From positions 62,001 to 126,000 of the forward strand of contig JADBKU010000006.1 of assembly GCA_014896235.1 (NCBI GenBank): a stretch of DNA of 64,000 bases, written 5' to 3'. Positions 24,735 through 34,388 of the stretch are shown here, in pieces. Position numbers and translations under genes: made by a program. Every line of letters starts with the position of its first letter. Position 1 is the first letter of the stretch. The notes below the pieces were generated by a model, which worked only from the letters and a program-made list of their open reading frames with translations, did not search any database and was not told where the DNA came from. This DNA comes from a bacterium (GTDB lineage Bacteria > Desulfobacterota > Binatia > Binatales > Binataceae).

Positions 24735-24752
24735 CGCATGCGGCCGCATGCG
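24735..24752. promoter_or_regulatory. 18-base perfect palindrome between two genes
   Basis: CGCATGCGGCCGCATGCG is perfectly palindromic and lies between the dedA-like and carboxymuconolactone decarboxylase genes, 22 bases after one stop and 74 before the next ATG. No U-run follows, so an operator is more likely than a terminator. Confidence 0.4.
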
Positions 24753-24825
24753 GATTACCCTCCGGAACAATCAGCGGCGCGCGCGCTTTACCCGAACGCG
24801 CCGCTCCGGCAAAGGAGTAAACGCG

Positions 24826-25383
24826 ATGGCGCTGCTACCGTATGTTGACGAAAGCAAAGCTTCGGAAAAGACCCGCGAAATCCTCGGCAACACGCCGCGG
24901 AAAATGAACGTCGCGCGGATGATGGCGAACGCGTCCGACGCCGTCTTTCACAATTTCTCGCGGCTCGGCAATGCGCTTCTCACCAAGGGCAAGCTCAACG
25001 CGAAGCTCCGCGAAATCGCGATTCTGCGGACCGCCAAAGTCAGCTCGTCGGTCTATGAATGGACCCAGCACGTGCCGATCGCCAGGGCGGTCGGCGTCTC
25101 CGACGCGCAAATCGCCGCGATGGACAATTGGGAGGCGGCGGCATGCTTCGACGAAGTCGAACGCCTTGTCCTGCGCTTCACCGACGAAGTTGCGCGCCAC
25201 GTCAAAGGCAAGCATGAGACTTTGCGCGCCCTGGAAAAACATCTCGGACCCGGCGAAATCGTCGAGCTGATCATGTCGATCGGCTTCTGGGGGATGGTCG
25301 CGCGGGTTCTGGAAACGACCGAGGTGGATCTCGAAGACTTCGCCGGCAAGATGAATCTGCTCGAAGGCCGGCGCAAATCCTGA
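24826..25383 (+). CDS. Carboxymuconolactone decarboxylase family protein
   Basis: A 185-residue CMD/AhpD-fold protein. The family helix reads LREIAILRTAKVSSSVYEWTQHVPIA, in which the peroxidase CxxC of AhpD is absent (SSSVYEW instead). It is therefore nearer the lactone decarboxylase branch than a peroxidase. A catabolic role in aromatic or lactone breakdown is inferred. AAAGGAG at 24811-24817 fixes the start at 24826. It converges with the acyl-CoA synthetase gene. Confidence 0.85.
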   Translation: MALLPYVDESKASEKTREILGNTPRKMNVARMMANASDAVFHNFSRLGNALLTKGKLNAKLREIAILRTAKVSSSVYEWTQHVPIARAVGVSDAQIAAMDNWEAAACFDEVERLVLRFTDEVARHVKGKHETLRALEKHLGPGEIVELIMSIGFWGMVARVLETTEVDLEDFAGKMNLLEGRRKS

Positions 25384-25385
25384 GC

Positions 25386-25424
25386 GGCGCCGCGCCGCGC
25401 GGACGTAACGCTGCGCGCGGCGCC
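25386..25424. terminator. Candidate bidirectional hairpin
   Basis: Ten-base arms GGCGCCGCGC (25386-25395) and GCGCGGCGCC (25415-25424) lie between the converging stops at 25383 and 25433. It has no clear U-run, so it may be a rho-dependent or GC-hairpin stop. Confidence 0.4.
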
Positions 25425-25432
25425 TCCGAGTT

Positions 25433-27070
25433 TCAGCCGCCCTGTTTGCGGCGCTCTTCGCGCTGGCGCAATTCGACCCGGCGAATCTTGCCGCTGACCG
25501 TCTTGGGCAGGTCGCTGACGAACTCAATTTCGCGCGGATACTTATAGGGCGCGGTCACGCGCTTGACGTGCTCCTGCAATTCGACCGCAAGCGCGTCGCT
25601 GCCCGCGACGCCGGCCTTCAGCCGCACGAACGCCTTGACGATCGCTCCGCGATCCGGGTCCGGACTGGCGACCACCGCCGATTCGAGCACCGCCGGATGC
25701 TCCAGCAGGGCGCTTTCGACTTCAAACGGCCCGATTCGGTAGCCCGCGGAAGTAATTACGTCGTCGGCGCGGCCGACAAACCACAGATAGCCGTCGCCGT
25801 CGCGATAGGCGTTGTCGCCGGTGAGATAGAAATCGCCTTTGAAAACAGCGGCGTTTTCCTCTGGATTCTGCCAGTATTCCTGCATGATCGACGGCGGTTT
25901 GTCGGGCTTTACCCGCACGCCGATCTGGCCGACCTCGCCCACGCCGCATTCGTTGAGATTCTCGTCGAGCACGCGCGCGTCGATTCCCGGAAACGGACGG
26001 CCCATCGAACCCGGCTTGATCTCCATCCCCGGCAGATTCGCCGCGACCAGCGCTGTTTCCGTCTGGCCGTAGCCGTCATGGATCGTCAGCCCCAACTGCT
26101 CGCGCCAGACTTCAATTACCTCCGGATTGAGCGGTTCGCCCGCGCCCGCGCAGTGGCGCAGCGCGAGCGGCTTATGGCTCGCCAAATCCTCCTTCACCAG
26201 CATACGGTATTCGGTCGGCGGCGCGCAGAAGGTCGTGATCTGATAGCGCTTGAGCAGCTCGAGTTCCTTCAGCGGCTCGAAGCGGCCGTTGTACATGAAG
26301 GTCGTTACGCCGTTCATCCAGGGGCCGAAGAGCACGCCGTACGCCGCCTTCGCCCATCCCGTGTCGGAGGTCGTCCAATGAATGTCGTCCGGTTTGAGAT
26401 CCAGCCAGATCGATCCGGTGTACTGATGCGCCCAGGTGTAGGCGTGATTGTGCAGTACAGCCTTTGGCTCGCGCGTCGTGCCCGAAGTGTAATAGCAAAT
26501 CGCGGGATCGGCGGCGGCTGTCGCGACCGGCCGGAAATGCGCCGACGCGTTATGCATTGCCTCCCGCAGCGAAATCCATCCGTTGCGCGGGCCGGCGGCG
26601 ATAAGGAAATGCTTCAGCATGGAGCATTGATTGCGCAAATCGGCCGCCAGTTCGGCGTTTTCGACGCCGGCGATGATCGCGCGCGCACCCGAATGATTCG
26701 CGCGATAGACGAAATCTTTCTCCCGCAGCATCGACACGCACGGAATCACCATCGCGCCCGTCTTCAACGCGCCGATATAGGCCGCCTGCCAGAGCGAAAT
26801 CCGCGGCAGCGCGATCATCACGGCCGCGCCGCGTCCGATTCCGAGCGCCGTCAGCGCGTTGGCGATGCGATTCGACTGCGCGCTGATATCCGCAAAAGTA
26901 AGGCGGGCGCGATTGCCTTCCTGATCCTCCCATAGTAACGCCACTCGCGACGGATCGGCGGCGAAGGCGTCTATCGTCGCGCCGAAATTGAACGTCGCCG
27001 GAGTGTTCCAGCGAAATTCGCGATAAATTTTCTCGTAACTGTCCATCACCGCCATAGGTTCCTCGTTCAT
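25433..27070 (-). CDS. AMP-binding acyl-CoA synthetase (medium-chain type)
   Basis: A 545-residue adenylate-forming ligase. The motifs are P-loop YYTSGTTREPKAVLH, the DGYGQTET substrate and adenine site, the hinge YLTGDNAYRDGDGYLWF with GRADDVITSAGYRIGP, and the C-terminal lysine in KTVSGKIRR. This is the ACSM/medium-chain or benzoate-type acyl-CoA synthetase pattern. ATG 27070 overlaps the TGA of the upstream ThDP enzyme by four bases, so the two are coupled. An alternative ATG 27055 has GAGGA before it. It could activate a carboxylate made or handled by the partner enzyme; the substrate is not evident. Confidence 0.88.
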   Translation of the reverse strand: MNEEPMAVMDSYEKIYREFRWNTPATFNFGATIDAFAADPSRVALLWEDQEGNRARLTFADISAQSNRIANALTALGIGRGAAVMIALPRISLWQAAYIGALKTGAMVIPCVSMLREKDFVYRANHSGARAIIAGVENAELAADLRNQCSMLKHFLIAAGPRNGWISLREAMHNASAHFRPVATAAADPAICYYTSGTTREPKAVLHNHAYTWAHQYTGSIWLDLKPDDIHWTTSDTGWAKAAYGVLFGPWMNGVTTFMYNGRFEPLKELELLKRYQITTFCAPPTEYRMLVKEDLASHKPLALRHCAGAGEPLNPEVIEVWREQLGLTIHDGYGQTETALVAANLPGMEIKPGSMGRPFPGIDARVLDENLNECGVGEVGQIGVRVKPDKPPSIMQEYWQNPEENAAVFKGDFYLTGDNAYRDGDGYLWFVGRADDVITSAGYRIGPFEVESALLEHPAVLESAVVASPDPDRGAIVKAFVRLKAGVAGSDALAVELQEHVKRVTAPYKYPREIEFVSDLPKTVSGKIRRVELRQREERRKQGG

Positions 27071-28776
27071 GTTGAACGCGCGCGACGCGCGGCGCCGTGG
27101 TTCGCCGCCGGCTGCGAGCGGCGGGCGGCCGCACGGATATATTTTATCGTCACCGGCGAAAGATCGTCGCGGCCAACGCGCGCGTCGATGATTGAAAAGG
27201 TTTTCGCGCGATGCGCTTCGGCCAGCGCCGCGCGCAATTCCTCGGCGCTTTCTGCGACGAACCCCGCGCCGCCCCAATCCCGCGCCAGTTGTGCGTACGG
27301 CCACGGCGGAATTTCCAGCAGATCGCGCCGATCCGATGCGACCGGCCGGAATATTCCCCATCCGCCGTTGTTTGCGACGATAACAATGGGATTCACGCCG
27401 AAACGCGCCGCCTGCGAGATCTCCGGCCCCGTCATCTGGAACCCGCCGTCGCCGGTCAGCACGATCGGCCTCAGCCCGCATCCGATTTGCGCGCCCAGCG
27501 CTGCCGGCGTCGCGAATCCCATCGATGCGTAAAATCCTTGCGCCAGATAGATTCCATGACTCGGCACGCGGATATCGAGCCCGCCGAAGAGCATGTCGCC
27601 CGCTTCGGTGACGACCATGTAGCGGCGATGCTCCGCGAGAAAGTCGTTGACCGCGCGCAGTATTTCACTGACGCGCACCGGCCGCTCCTTCGCATCACGC
27701 GGAGCGATGCCGTTGGTGAGGTTGCTCGCGTAGGCGACGGATTCGCGATGACGCCGCAGGTCCTGCTTGAGCAGCGCGCGCACGAACTCGCGCACTCCAG
27801 CGTCAACATAGGTATGAAACTTCACGTCCACCCGGCGATCGACCGCCCATACCGTTTTTTCCTGAATGATGTGCGGAGGACGATTGCCGAAATTCATGTC
27901 GGTCTTGAGGCATCCTAGATTCAACACGAAGTCCGCCTCGTCCATCCGCGCCACGATCGGCGCCGGACTGATCGGCCCCATGTGCACGCCCATGTATAGC
28001 GGATGGTCCATCGGGAAGGCGCCTTTGCCGAGCACGGTCGCGCAAACCGGCGCGCCCATCCGCTCCGCCAATTCGATCAGCTCGCGCTGGGCCTTGTAGC
28101 GATGAATCTCGATGCCGGCGATCAGAATCGGCCGCCTGCTCTGGTTGAACATCGCGGCGGTTTCGCGCGCCGCTTCCTCGACCCGCCGCTCGTCCGATTC
28201 CGGAAAGCGCAGCCGCCCGTCCCACTCGATGATCTCCTGCGGCACCTCGATTTCGCGATCGACCATGTCGCGATGGATTTCGACGTAGCCCGGACGCTGC
28301 TCGGCCCATACCGCCGTGACGACTTCGTGGAGTTCGCGGGCCGCCCGCACGGGATCGGTCAGCACCTGTGAGGCGCAGGTCACCTCTTTGTAGATGCGAT
28401 GCTGCGATTCGATTTCGCGCGCCTGATGGTGGATCAGCGCGCCGAGCTTGCGCTCCTCTTCGCCCGGTCCGCCCGAAAAAATCAAAAGCGGCACGCGCTC
28501 GGAAAACGAACCGGCGACAGGATTGACCATGTTGTGCCCGCCCGCGCCGTAGGTGACGCAAATCACGCCGATACGGCGGGTCGCGCGCGCGTAACCGTCC
28601 GCGGCGAAACCGACGCCCGGCTCATGCGACATCGTAAGGATTTCCAGGTCGTGCTTGCGTCCGAGCGCAAAAAACAACTTTAGCGCAAGGTCGCCGGGGA
28701 TGCCGAAGACATGCTTGACCCCGATTTTACGCAGATATTCGACCAGGAAATTGCCGAGCGCCATCCGTCGCTTCAT
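27067..28776 (-). CDS. Thiamine-diphosphate-dependent enzyme (acetolactate synthase/decarboxylase-like)
   Basis: A 569-residue ThDP enzyme. The N-terminal PYR domain has the catalytic glutamate in MSHEPGVGFAADGYAR. The middle domain follows, and the PP domain carries the ThDP-Mg motif LTGDGGFQMTG through VIVANNGGWG. The closest pattern is the acetolactate synthase/pyruvate or indolepyruvate decarboxylase group. No feature separates these, so the reaction (decarboxylation or carboligation of a 2-oxo acid) is left open. The start at 28776 has GGAGG ten bases upstream. Its stop overlaps the acyl-CoA synthetase start (ATGA), implying a joint pathway. Confidence 0.85.
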   Translation of the reverse strand: MKRRMALGNFLVEYLRKIGVKHVFGIPGDLALKLFFALGRKHDLEILTMSHEPGVGFAADGYARATRRIGVICVTYGAGGHNMVNPVAGSFSERVPLLIFSGGPGEEERKLGALIHHQAREIESQHRIYKEVTCASQVLTDPVRAARELHEVVTAVWAEQRPGYVEIHRDMVDREIEVPQEIIEWDGRLRFPESDERRVEEAARETAAMFNQSRRPILIAGIEIHRYKAQRELIELAERMGAPVCATVLGKGAFPMDHPLYMGVHMGPISPAPIVARMDEADFVLNLGCLKTDMNFGNRPPHIIQEKTVWAVDRRVDVKFHTYVDAGVREFVRALLKQDLRRHRESVAYASNLTNGIAPRDAKERPVRVSEILRAVNDFLAEHRRYMVVTEAGDMLFGGLDIRVPSHGIYLAQGFYASMGFATPAALGAQIGCGLRPIVLTGDGGFQMTGPEISQAARFGVNPIVIVANNGGWGIFRPVASDRRDLLEIPPWPYAQLARDWGGAGFVAESAEELRAALAEAHRAKTFSIIDARVGRDDLSPVTIKYIRAAARRSQPAANHGAARRARST

Positions 28777-28917
28777 CCCGTCCACGCCTCCGCATGATGA
28801 TTGTATCGCGATCGACGGGTTGCGTCGCCGCGTCAGGCCGCCCAACCGTGTCATTCTTCGCGCCCGCTTGTGCTACATTCAAGCTTGGAAATTATCGTGT
28901 TTGGCTCATTCCTAAGG

Positions 28918-29211
28918 ATGCAGTTGCTGAACCCGCGGCGCGTGCGCGGGATGCTGCTCTATCTACCGCACTTCATCCGCGTCTTTTGGCGGTTGATGGG
29001 CGATCGGCGGGTTTCGATGCTGGCCAAGCTGGTGCCGCTCCTGGGCTTGCTTCTGTTGATCACGCCGCCGGCGCTCGAACTTGATTTCGTACCCATAATC
29101 GGCGAGCTCGATTGGCTCCTGGTAGGCTACCTGACGCTCAAACTCTTCATCTGGATGTGCCCGCCCGACGTGGTCCGCGAACATGTGGCCCAAGTCGCGC
29201 GCGGCGCCTAA
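28918..29211 (+). CDS. DUF1232 family membrane protein
   Basis: A 97-residue protein with the YkvA/DUF1232 core: LVPLLGLLLLITPPALELD, then FVPIIGELDWLLVGYLTLKLF, a membrane helix followed by the typical P-x-x-G-x-x-D segment. The family is of unknown function. The start is unsettled: ATG 28918 follows AAGG directly, and GTG at 28897 is also in frame. It is 13 bases upstream of UPF0182, on the same strand. Confidence 0.65.
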   Translation: MQLLNPRRVRGMLLYLPHFIRVFWRLMGDRRVSMLAKLVPLLGLLLLITPPALELDFVPIIGELDWLLVGYLTLKLFIWMCPPDVVREHVAQVARGA

Positions 29212-29224
29212 CTGCGGACCGTAA

Positions 29225-31969
29225 ATGCGCCTAAGAAACCTTCTGATCGTCCTCGCCGCCGTAATCTTTGTCGCCTTTCTGCTGCTCAATTTCTGCGACA
29301 CGCTGCTCGTCGACTGGCTGTGGTTCGACGCGCTCGGCTTCCATCAGGTTTTTACGACAACCGTTGTCGCGGAGCTGGCTATATTCGGAATCGTGTGGGT
29401 CGTTGGCTTCATCGCGTTTCTGCTCAACGGCCTGATCGCGCTTGGGTTGAGCCATGATCGCGAACGCCTGCACGTGGTCCGCCGTTCCGACCAGGTCACT
29501 GAAGTAAATCTGCCGGAATTGATTCGCTCGCTCGGCGACCGGATTCCATGGAAATTGCTGGTGACGGGCGCCGCCGCGCTGCTGGCGCTGTTTATCGCGC
29601 AGGGCGAGGCGTCGAGCTGGGACGTTTATCTCAAAGCGCTGTATGGCGTGCCCTTCGGCCTGCGCGAGCCGGCGTTTGGCCGCGATGTCGGCTTCTACGT
29701 TTTCAGTCTGCCGTTGCTGGAAGAAATTCGCGACCTGTTCCTGACGCTGGTAATCCTCTCAGCGGCGCTCAGCGGCGTCATCTACTGGGCGCGCGGAGCG
29801 CTTGATTTCCGCGAGTCGCCGCCGCGCATCGCCGGCGGATGCGCCGCGCACTTCTCCGTGCTGCTGGCGTTCTTCTTTCTGCAACGGGCCTTCGCCTACT
29901 GGGTCAGCCGCTTCGAACTTACGCTGCACGGCAATGGCGTCGTCTTTGGATTGCGCTACGTCGATCACGCGCTGTGGCAGCCCGGACTGTGGCTGCTGGC
30001 CGCGCTTTCCGTGGCCGCCGCCCTCATCTGCCTGGCCAATCTTGGCGAGCGCGGCGTGCGGATGCCGGTCGCGGCGGCGGTGGTGGTCTTCGGTCCGGCC
30101 GTGATTTTGAATCTGCTCCAGCCGGCGATCGAACGCCTGGTGGTCAAGCCAGACGAACTGCGCATCGAAACGCCGTACCTCAAGCGCAATATCGAAATGA
30201 CGCGCCGGGCGTTTCAACTCGACGGAGTGGACGTCAAACCTTTCGCCGGTCTTGGCAAGCTCACAAACGCTTCGCTCACGCAGGACGCCACAACCATCCG
30301 CAACATCAGGCTGTGGGACCCGCGCCCGCTGATCGCGACGTACCGCCAGTTGCAGGAAATCCGGCTGTATTACGATTTCCGCGACGTCGATATCGACCGC
30401 TACCATATCGACGGCAATTATACGCAGGTGATGCTGTCGGCGCGCGAGATGAACGTCGATTTGCTGCCTCAGAACGCGCAGACCTGGATCAATCGCCATC
30501 TCAAGTTCACCCACGGCTACGGACTCGTTATGAGTCCGGTGAACACCAAGGACCAGGAGGGGCTGCCGGTTCTTTATGTGAAGAATATTCCGCCGCAATC
30601 CGACGTCGGCGTGAACATCGACCGGCCCGGAATCTATTTCGGCGAAGAGCCGGACAATTACGCGATCGTCAAGGCGACGACGCCCGAATTCGACTATCCG
30701 CGCGGCAACGACAACGTGTTCGACTATTACAAGGGCGACGGCGGCGTGCCGATCCGCGGCCTGTTCCGGCGCATCCTGTTCAGCTTCTTCTACCGCGATA
30801 TCAACCTGCTCGTCACCGAAACGATCGGCCCGTCGAGCCGGATCATGCTGCGGCGCAATATCAGCCAGCGCGTATCGTATATCGCTCCGTTCCTGAACCA
30901 GGACGCCGATCCGTACATGGTCGTGCACAACGGCCGGCTCTACTGGATAATCGATTGCTATACGGTCAGCGATCATTATCCCTATTCGCAAATCAACTCG
31001 TACGGAATCAACTATATTCGCAACTCGGTGAAGGCCGTGATCGACGCCTACACCGGCGAGGTCACATTCTACGTGGCCGACGAGGACGATCCGATTATCC
31101 GCACGTGGGAGCGGATCTATCCGGGGATGTTCGCGCCGCTGGGCGCGATGGACGCGGATTTGCGCGCGCATATCCGCTATCCGGAACAATTCTTTCTGAT
31201 TCAGGCCGAAACCTACGCGACCTATCACATGACCGATCCGGCGGTCTTTTATAACCGCGAGGATTTGTGGAGCTTTCCGCGCGAAAACTATTCGGACGAA
31301 ACCACCACGATGCAGCCGTACTATGTAATCATGCGGCTGCCCGGCGAAGCGCAGGCTGAATATATCCTGATGCTGCCGATGGTGCCGCAGGGACGCGACA
31401 ATATGATCGCCTGGCTCGCGGCGCGATGCGACGGCGCCGACTACGGCCATCTGTTCGAGTTCGAATTCTCCAAGGACCGGCTGTTCTACGGTCCATACCA
31501 GATTCAGGCGCGGATCAATCAGAATCCGGAAATCTCCCAGCAATATTCGCTGTGGAATCAGATGGGATCGAAGGTAATTCTCGGCAATCTGCTGGTGATA
31601 CCTGTCGAGGATTCTCTGCTCTACGTAGAGCCCCTCTATATCCGCGCGCAAAACGGCCAGTTGCCGGAATTGCAGCGGGTCATCGCCTCGTACAGCGATC
31701 GCACGGTGATGGGCGACGATCTGCCTTCAACGCTGGCCGCCCTGCTCAAGGGCGCACAGGCGCCGACGCCGCCCACAGTCGCGTCAGCGGCGACGGCCTC
31801 GGCGGCGACCCAGCCCGGCCCCGCTCTCGCACCTACGTTAAGCGGCGCGTCCGTGCATTATCAGAGGGCTTTGGACGCGTTGCGGCAAGGCGACTGGACC
31901 CGGTTTGGAACGGAGATGCAGCAACTGGGAGACGCGCTCCGGCCGACCGGTCCGCCTAGTCGTCAATAA
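29225..31969 (+). CDS. UPF0182 family membrane protein
   Basis: A 914-residue UPF0182 protein. Six to seven hydrophobic segments in the first 300 residues (for example LLIVLAAVIFVAFLLLNF and ELAIFGIVWVVGFIAFLL) are followed by a large soluble domain, presumably periplasmic. That domain contains the conserved stretches YTQVMLSAREMN, KFTHGYGLVMSPVN and FYRDINLL. The family is widespread in bacteria, with no agreed function. Pro/Ala/Thr-rich linker residues lie at about 840-885. It overlaps no other gene and shares an operon with the DUF1232 gene. Confidence 0.9.
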   Translation: MRLRNLLIVLAAVIFVAFLLLNFCDTLLVDWLWFDALGFHQVFTTTVVAELAIFGIVWVVGFIAFLLNGLIALGLSHDRERLHVVRRSDQVTEVNLPELIRSLGDRIPWKLLVTGAAALLALFIAQGEASSWDVYLKALYGVPFGLREPAFGRDVGFYVFSLPLLEEIRDLFLTLVILSAALSGVIYWARGALDFRESPPRIAGGCAAHFSVLLAFFFLQRAFAYWVSRFELTLHGNGVVFGLRYVDHALWQPGLWLLAALSVAAALICLANLGERGVRMPVAAAVVVFGPAVILNLLQPAIERLVVKPDELRIETPYLKRNIEMTRRAFQLDGVDVKPFAGLGKLTNASLTQDATTIRNIRLWDPRPLIATYRQLQEIRLYYDFRDVDIDRYHIDGNYTQVMLSAREMNVDLLPQNAQTWINRHLKFTHGYGLVMSPVNTKDQEGLPVLYVKNIPPQSDVGVNIDRPGIYFGEEPDNYAIVKATTPEFDYPRGNDNVFDYYKGDGGVPIRGLFRRILFSFFYRDINLLVTETIGPSSRIMLRRNISQRVSYIAPFLNQDADPYMVVHNGRLYWIIDCYTVSDHYPYSQINSYGINYIRNSVKAVIDAYTGEVTFYVADEDDPIIRTWERIYPGMFAPLGAMDADLRAHIRYPEQFFLIQAETYATYHMTDPAVFYNREDLWSFPRENYSDETTTMQPYYVIMRLPGEAQAEYILMLPMVPQGRDNMIAWLAARCDGADYGHLFEFEFSKDRLFYGPYQIQARINQNPEISQQYSLWNQMGSKVILGNLLVIPVEDSLLYVEPLYIRAQNGQLPELQRVIASYSDRTVMGDDLPSTLAALLKGAQAPTPPTVASAATASAATQPGPALAPTLSGASVHYQRALDALRQGDWTRFGTEMQQLGDALRPTGPPSRQ

Positions 31970-31988
31970 CGCCCGCGGCGGAAGCGCG

Positions 31989-33626
31989 ATGAAGCCCGAA
32001 TCGGCAGTGCGAGCTGTTCCCACAGAAGCTCAAGACCGAGCCGCACGAACCGCGAAGCTGTCGCCGCACCGCCGTATCGATCGAATCGCGTCGCTCGCCG
32101 CGGCGCTCTTGCCTGGCGGCGGAATCTTGATTCGATGGCAATGCGACGGCGAGTCAGGCGCGGCTCTCGAACCGGGGGACTCGCCGCTTCGACCGATCCT
32201 CGAACGAGCCGCGGCCGCCGCCGATCTTTACGCGCCGCAGGATGGCGGCGACGCCGTCCCCACGATCGTGGAGGAGAGTTCATATCGCAACGGCGCGAAC
32301 GGCGCCGCCGATGCTGGAGCGCCGCTCGTCGTGTTCGCGCGCGCAAGCGTGGATTCGGCCAATGACGGAACCGTGACCACCACGGTCGCCGCGCCCGCGC
32401 GAAATCAGACGTCCGCGCCGCGCGCGATCGCGGCGATGGCGAGCGAAGCCGCGGCGGCGGCGCTACGCACGGCGGCGGCCGAAAAATCGCGCGATTTCTG
32501 GCGCGTCCATGCGCGGGACCTCGCTGAAAGATTGGCGCGGATTGAGACGTCATCGCGCGAACGGGACGACGAACGCAAAGCTACCGACGAAGCCGCGGCG
32601 GCGCTGGCGCGGCTTGGATCGCGTAATCGTTACGCGCATTTGGGCGCCAGATTCGCCGCCACCGGCCCCTTCGAGGCCTGGATCGTCGCTTTGGAAAGCG
32701 ATGGGATAATTCGCGCGGTGGCCTCTCAAGGCGTGCTGATGCCGGCCACGCCGCTCGAAAACTCCAGCGCATTGGCGGTCTGCATGCGCGCCGGCAAGAC
32801 CTCCATTTGGCGCCCCAAACGCGCCCGGCGCGGTCCGCCGCGTCCGGAGGACCGCCTGTTCGCACGTTTCGACTCGTATGCTTGCGTGCCTTTCGAGCGC
32901 GGCGCGGTGGCGCTCGCCTCGCGACAGCCTATTGAACCGCGAACGGTGGCGCGCGCGGAGGCGCTGGCCGAACGGATCGCGCCGATTCTGGCGCGATGGC
33001 GCGCCGAGGCCGAACGCGAGCGGCTCGAACGGCTGGTCGGCGCGCTCGGGATGCGGCTTTACGGCGCGGTGGACGCCGAACGGGCGCGCATCGCGCGCGA
33101 CCTGCACGACCATCAGGCGCAACTGCTCGCCGCCGCGCGCATCGCGCTCGAGGCCGGGCCTGACGAAGCTCGCGGCGTCTTCAAGCAACTGGAGGACGCC
33201 TTGCGGCTGCGCGTGCGCGAGCTGCGGCCGGCAACGCTCGGCCGTTCGTCGCTCGAAGACGCCTTGCGCTACGAATTGCGCCGTATCGCCGACGCGGGAA
33301 TTCGCGGACGGCTGATGCGGCCCGAGCGAATCGGCAAATTGACCCGTCCCGTCCAGCAGCTTTGCTACCAGGTCGCGCGCGAGGCGCTGGCCAACGTGGT
33401 GCGGCATGCGGAAGCGACCCACGTTGAGATATCCGTGGAAAAACGCGGACGAATCGCACGCCTTTCAATCCTTGACAACGGCCGGGGCATTCCCGAAACC
33501 AGCGGAAGGAACGGGATGGGGCTGAGCGGATTGACGGAGCGGCTCGCGCTGATGGGCGGCCGGCTGAAGGTCGAATCCAAACGCGGGGCGACCCGGCTGA
33601 TCGCCGAAATTCCAGAACCGGCATGA
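31989..33626 (+). CDS. NarL-type sensor histidine kinase (soluble)
   Basis: A 545-residue sensor kinase with no membrane segments, so its signal is cytoplasmic. Residues 200-345 look like a GAF-type domain (WIVALESDGIIRAVASQGVL). The HisKA_3 phosphoacceptor motif RARIARDLHDHQAQLL has its His near residue 372. The HATPase domain has EALANVVRHAEAT (N box), LDNGRGIP (G1) and GMGLSGLTERL (G2). It overlaps the response-regulator gene by four bases (ATGA), a classic pair. The long frame from 31905 is not used; ATG 31989 is 19 bases after the UPF0182 stop. Confidence 0.88.
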   Translation: MKPESAVRAVPTEAQDRAARTAKLSPHRRIDRIASLAAALLPGGGILIRWQCDGESGAALEPGDSPLRPILERAAAAADLYAPQDGGDAVPTIVEESSYRNGANGAADAGAPLVVFARASVDSANDGTVTTTVAAPARNQTSAPRAIAAMASEAAAAALRTAAAEKSRDFWRVHARDLAERLARIETSSRERDDERKATDEAAAALARLGSRNRYAHLGARFAATGPFEAWIVALESDGIIRAVASQGVLMPATPLENSSALAVCMRAGKTSIWRPKRARRGPPRPEDRLFARFDSYACVPFERGAVALASRQPIEPRTVARAEALAERIAPILARWRAEAERERLERLVGALGMRLYGAVDAERARIARDLHDHQAQLLAAARIALEAGPDEARGVFKQLEDALRLRVRELRPATLGRSSLEDALRYELRRIADAGIRGRLMRPERIGKLTRPVQQLCYQVAREALANVVRHAEATHVEISVEKRGRIARLSILDNGRGIPETSGRNGMGLSGLTERLALMGGRLKVESKRGATRLIAEIPEPA

Positions 33627-34282
33627 GCGACAACGAAAAAATTCGCGTGCTGCTCGCCGACGACCATCGCGTGCTGCTCGGCTCGCTGCGCGCGCTGCTC
33701 GAGCGCAACGGGATGAACGTCGTCGGCGAAGCGACCACGGGCGAACAAGCCGTGGCGCTCGCGGCCAAGCTGCATCCGCAGGTGCTCTTGATGGATCTCG
33801 AAATGCCGGGCGGCGGCGGTCTGGCGGCGGCGCATCGGCTGCGCAAGACGGCGCCGGCGACCAAAGTGCTGATCCTCAGCGCGCACGAGGAAGACGAGGA
33901 AGTGCTCGAAGCGTTGTCGGAGGCGGACGTCGCCGGTTATCTGGTCAAGAGCGACGCCCCCGAAGAGTTGATTTCAGCGGTGCGCGCCGTCCATAGCGGC
34001 CGCCGCTATGTCAGTCCATCGATCGCGCCGATCGTTATCGGCCGCCTGCGCGGACCCAATCAGAAAGCCGGGCCCGACGCTGCGCGGCTCAGCCGGCGCG
34101 AGCGCGAAGTGTTGCGGATGGTCGCTCTGGGCGCGACCAGCAAAGATATCGCGCAGCAACTCGGCATCAGTCCCAAGACCGCGCAGGTCCATCGCGAGAA
34201 CATCAAGGAGAAGCTCGGCCTTCGCACCACGGCCGACATGGTCCGCTACGCGATCAAGCGCAAAATCGTGAAGCTCGACTGA
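33623..34282 (+). CDS. NarL/FixJ-family response regulator
   Basis: A 219-residue response regulator. The receiver has acidic pocket Asp13/Asp14 (LLADDHRV), the phosphorylation site Asp58 in LLMDLEMPGG, and a lysine in GYLVKSDAPEEL. The C-terminal LuxR helix-turn-helix is LSRREREVLRMVALGATSKDIAQQLG. It acts as the cognate regulator of the upstream kinase, with which it overlaps by four bases. Targets cannot be seen; a single palindromic hairpin follows the gene. Confidence 0.93.
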   Translation: MSDNEKIRVLLADDHRVLLGSLRALLERNGMNVVGEATTGEQAVALAAKLHPQVLLMDLEMPGGGGLAAAHRLRKTAPATKVLILSAHEEDEEVLEALSEADVAGYLVKSDAPEELISAVRAVHSGRRYVSPSIAPIVIGRLRGPNQKAGPDAARLSRREREVLRMVALGATSKDIAQQLGISPKTAQVHRENIKEKLGLRTTADMVRYAIKRKIVKLD

Positions 34283-34294
34283 AGCCGCGCGCGC

Positions 34295-34311
34295 CCGCCC
34301 CGATCGGGCGG
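34295..34311 (+). terminator. Short GC hairpin after the response regulator
   Basis: CCGCCC (34295-34300) and GGGCGG (34306-34311) form a 6-base stem 12 bases beyond the stop at 34282. Only TTCT follows, so the terminator is weak. Confidence 0.35.
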
Positions 34312-34388
34312 TTCTGGATCGCGGGCAAAAGTGGTAAGTGGTGAAAGAAGCAAATCCGCGGAGAGATTAGCCAGACAGGGGAAATCGC

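Noticed and set aside
29759-31651. 630-codon minus-strand frame
   Set aside because: Antisense to the UPF0182 gene and without recognisable motifs.
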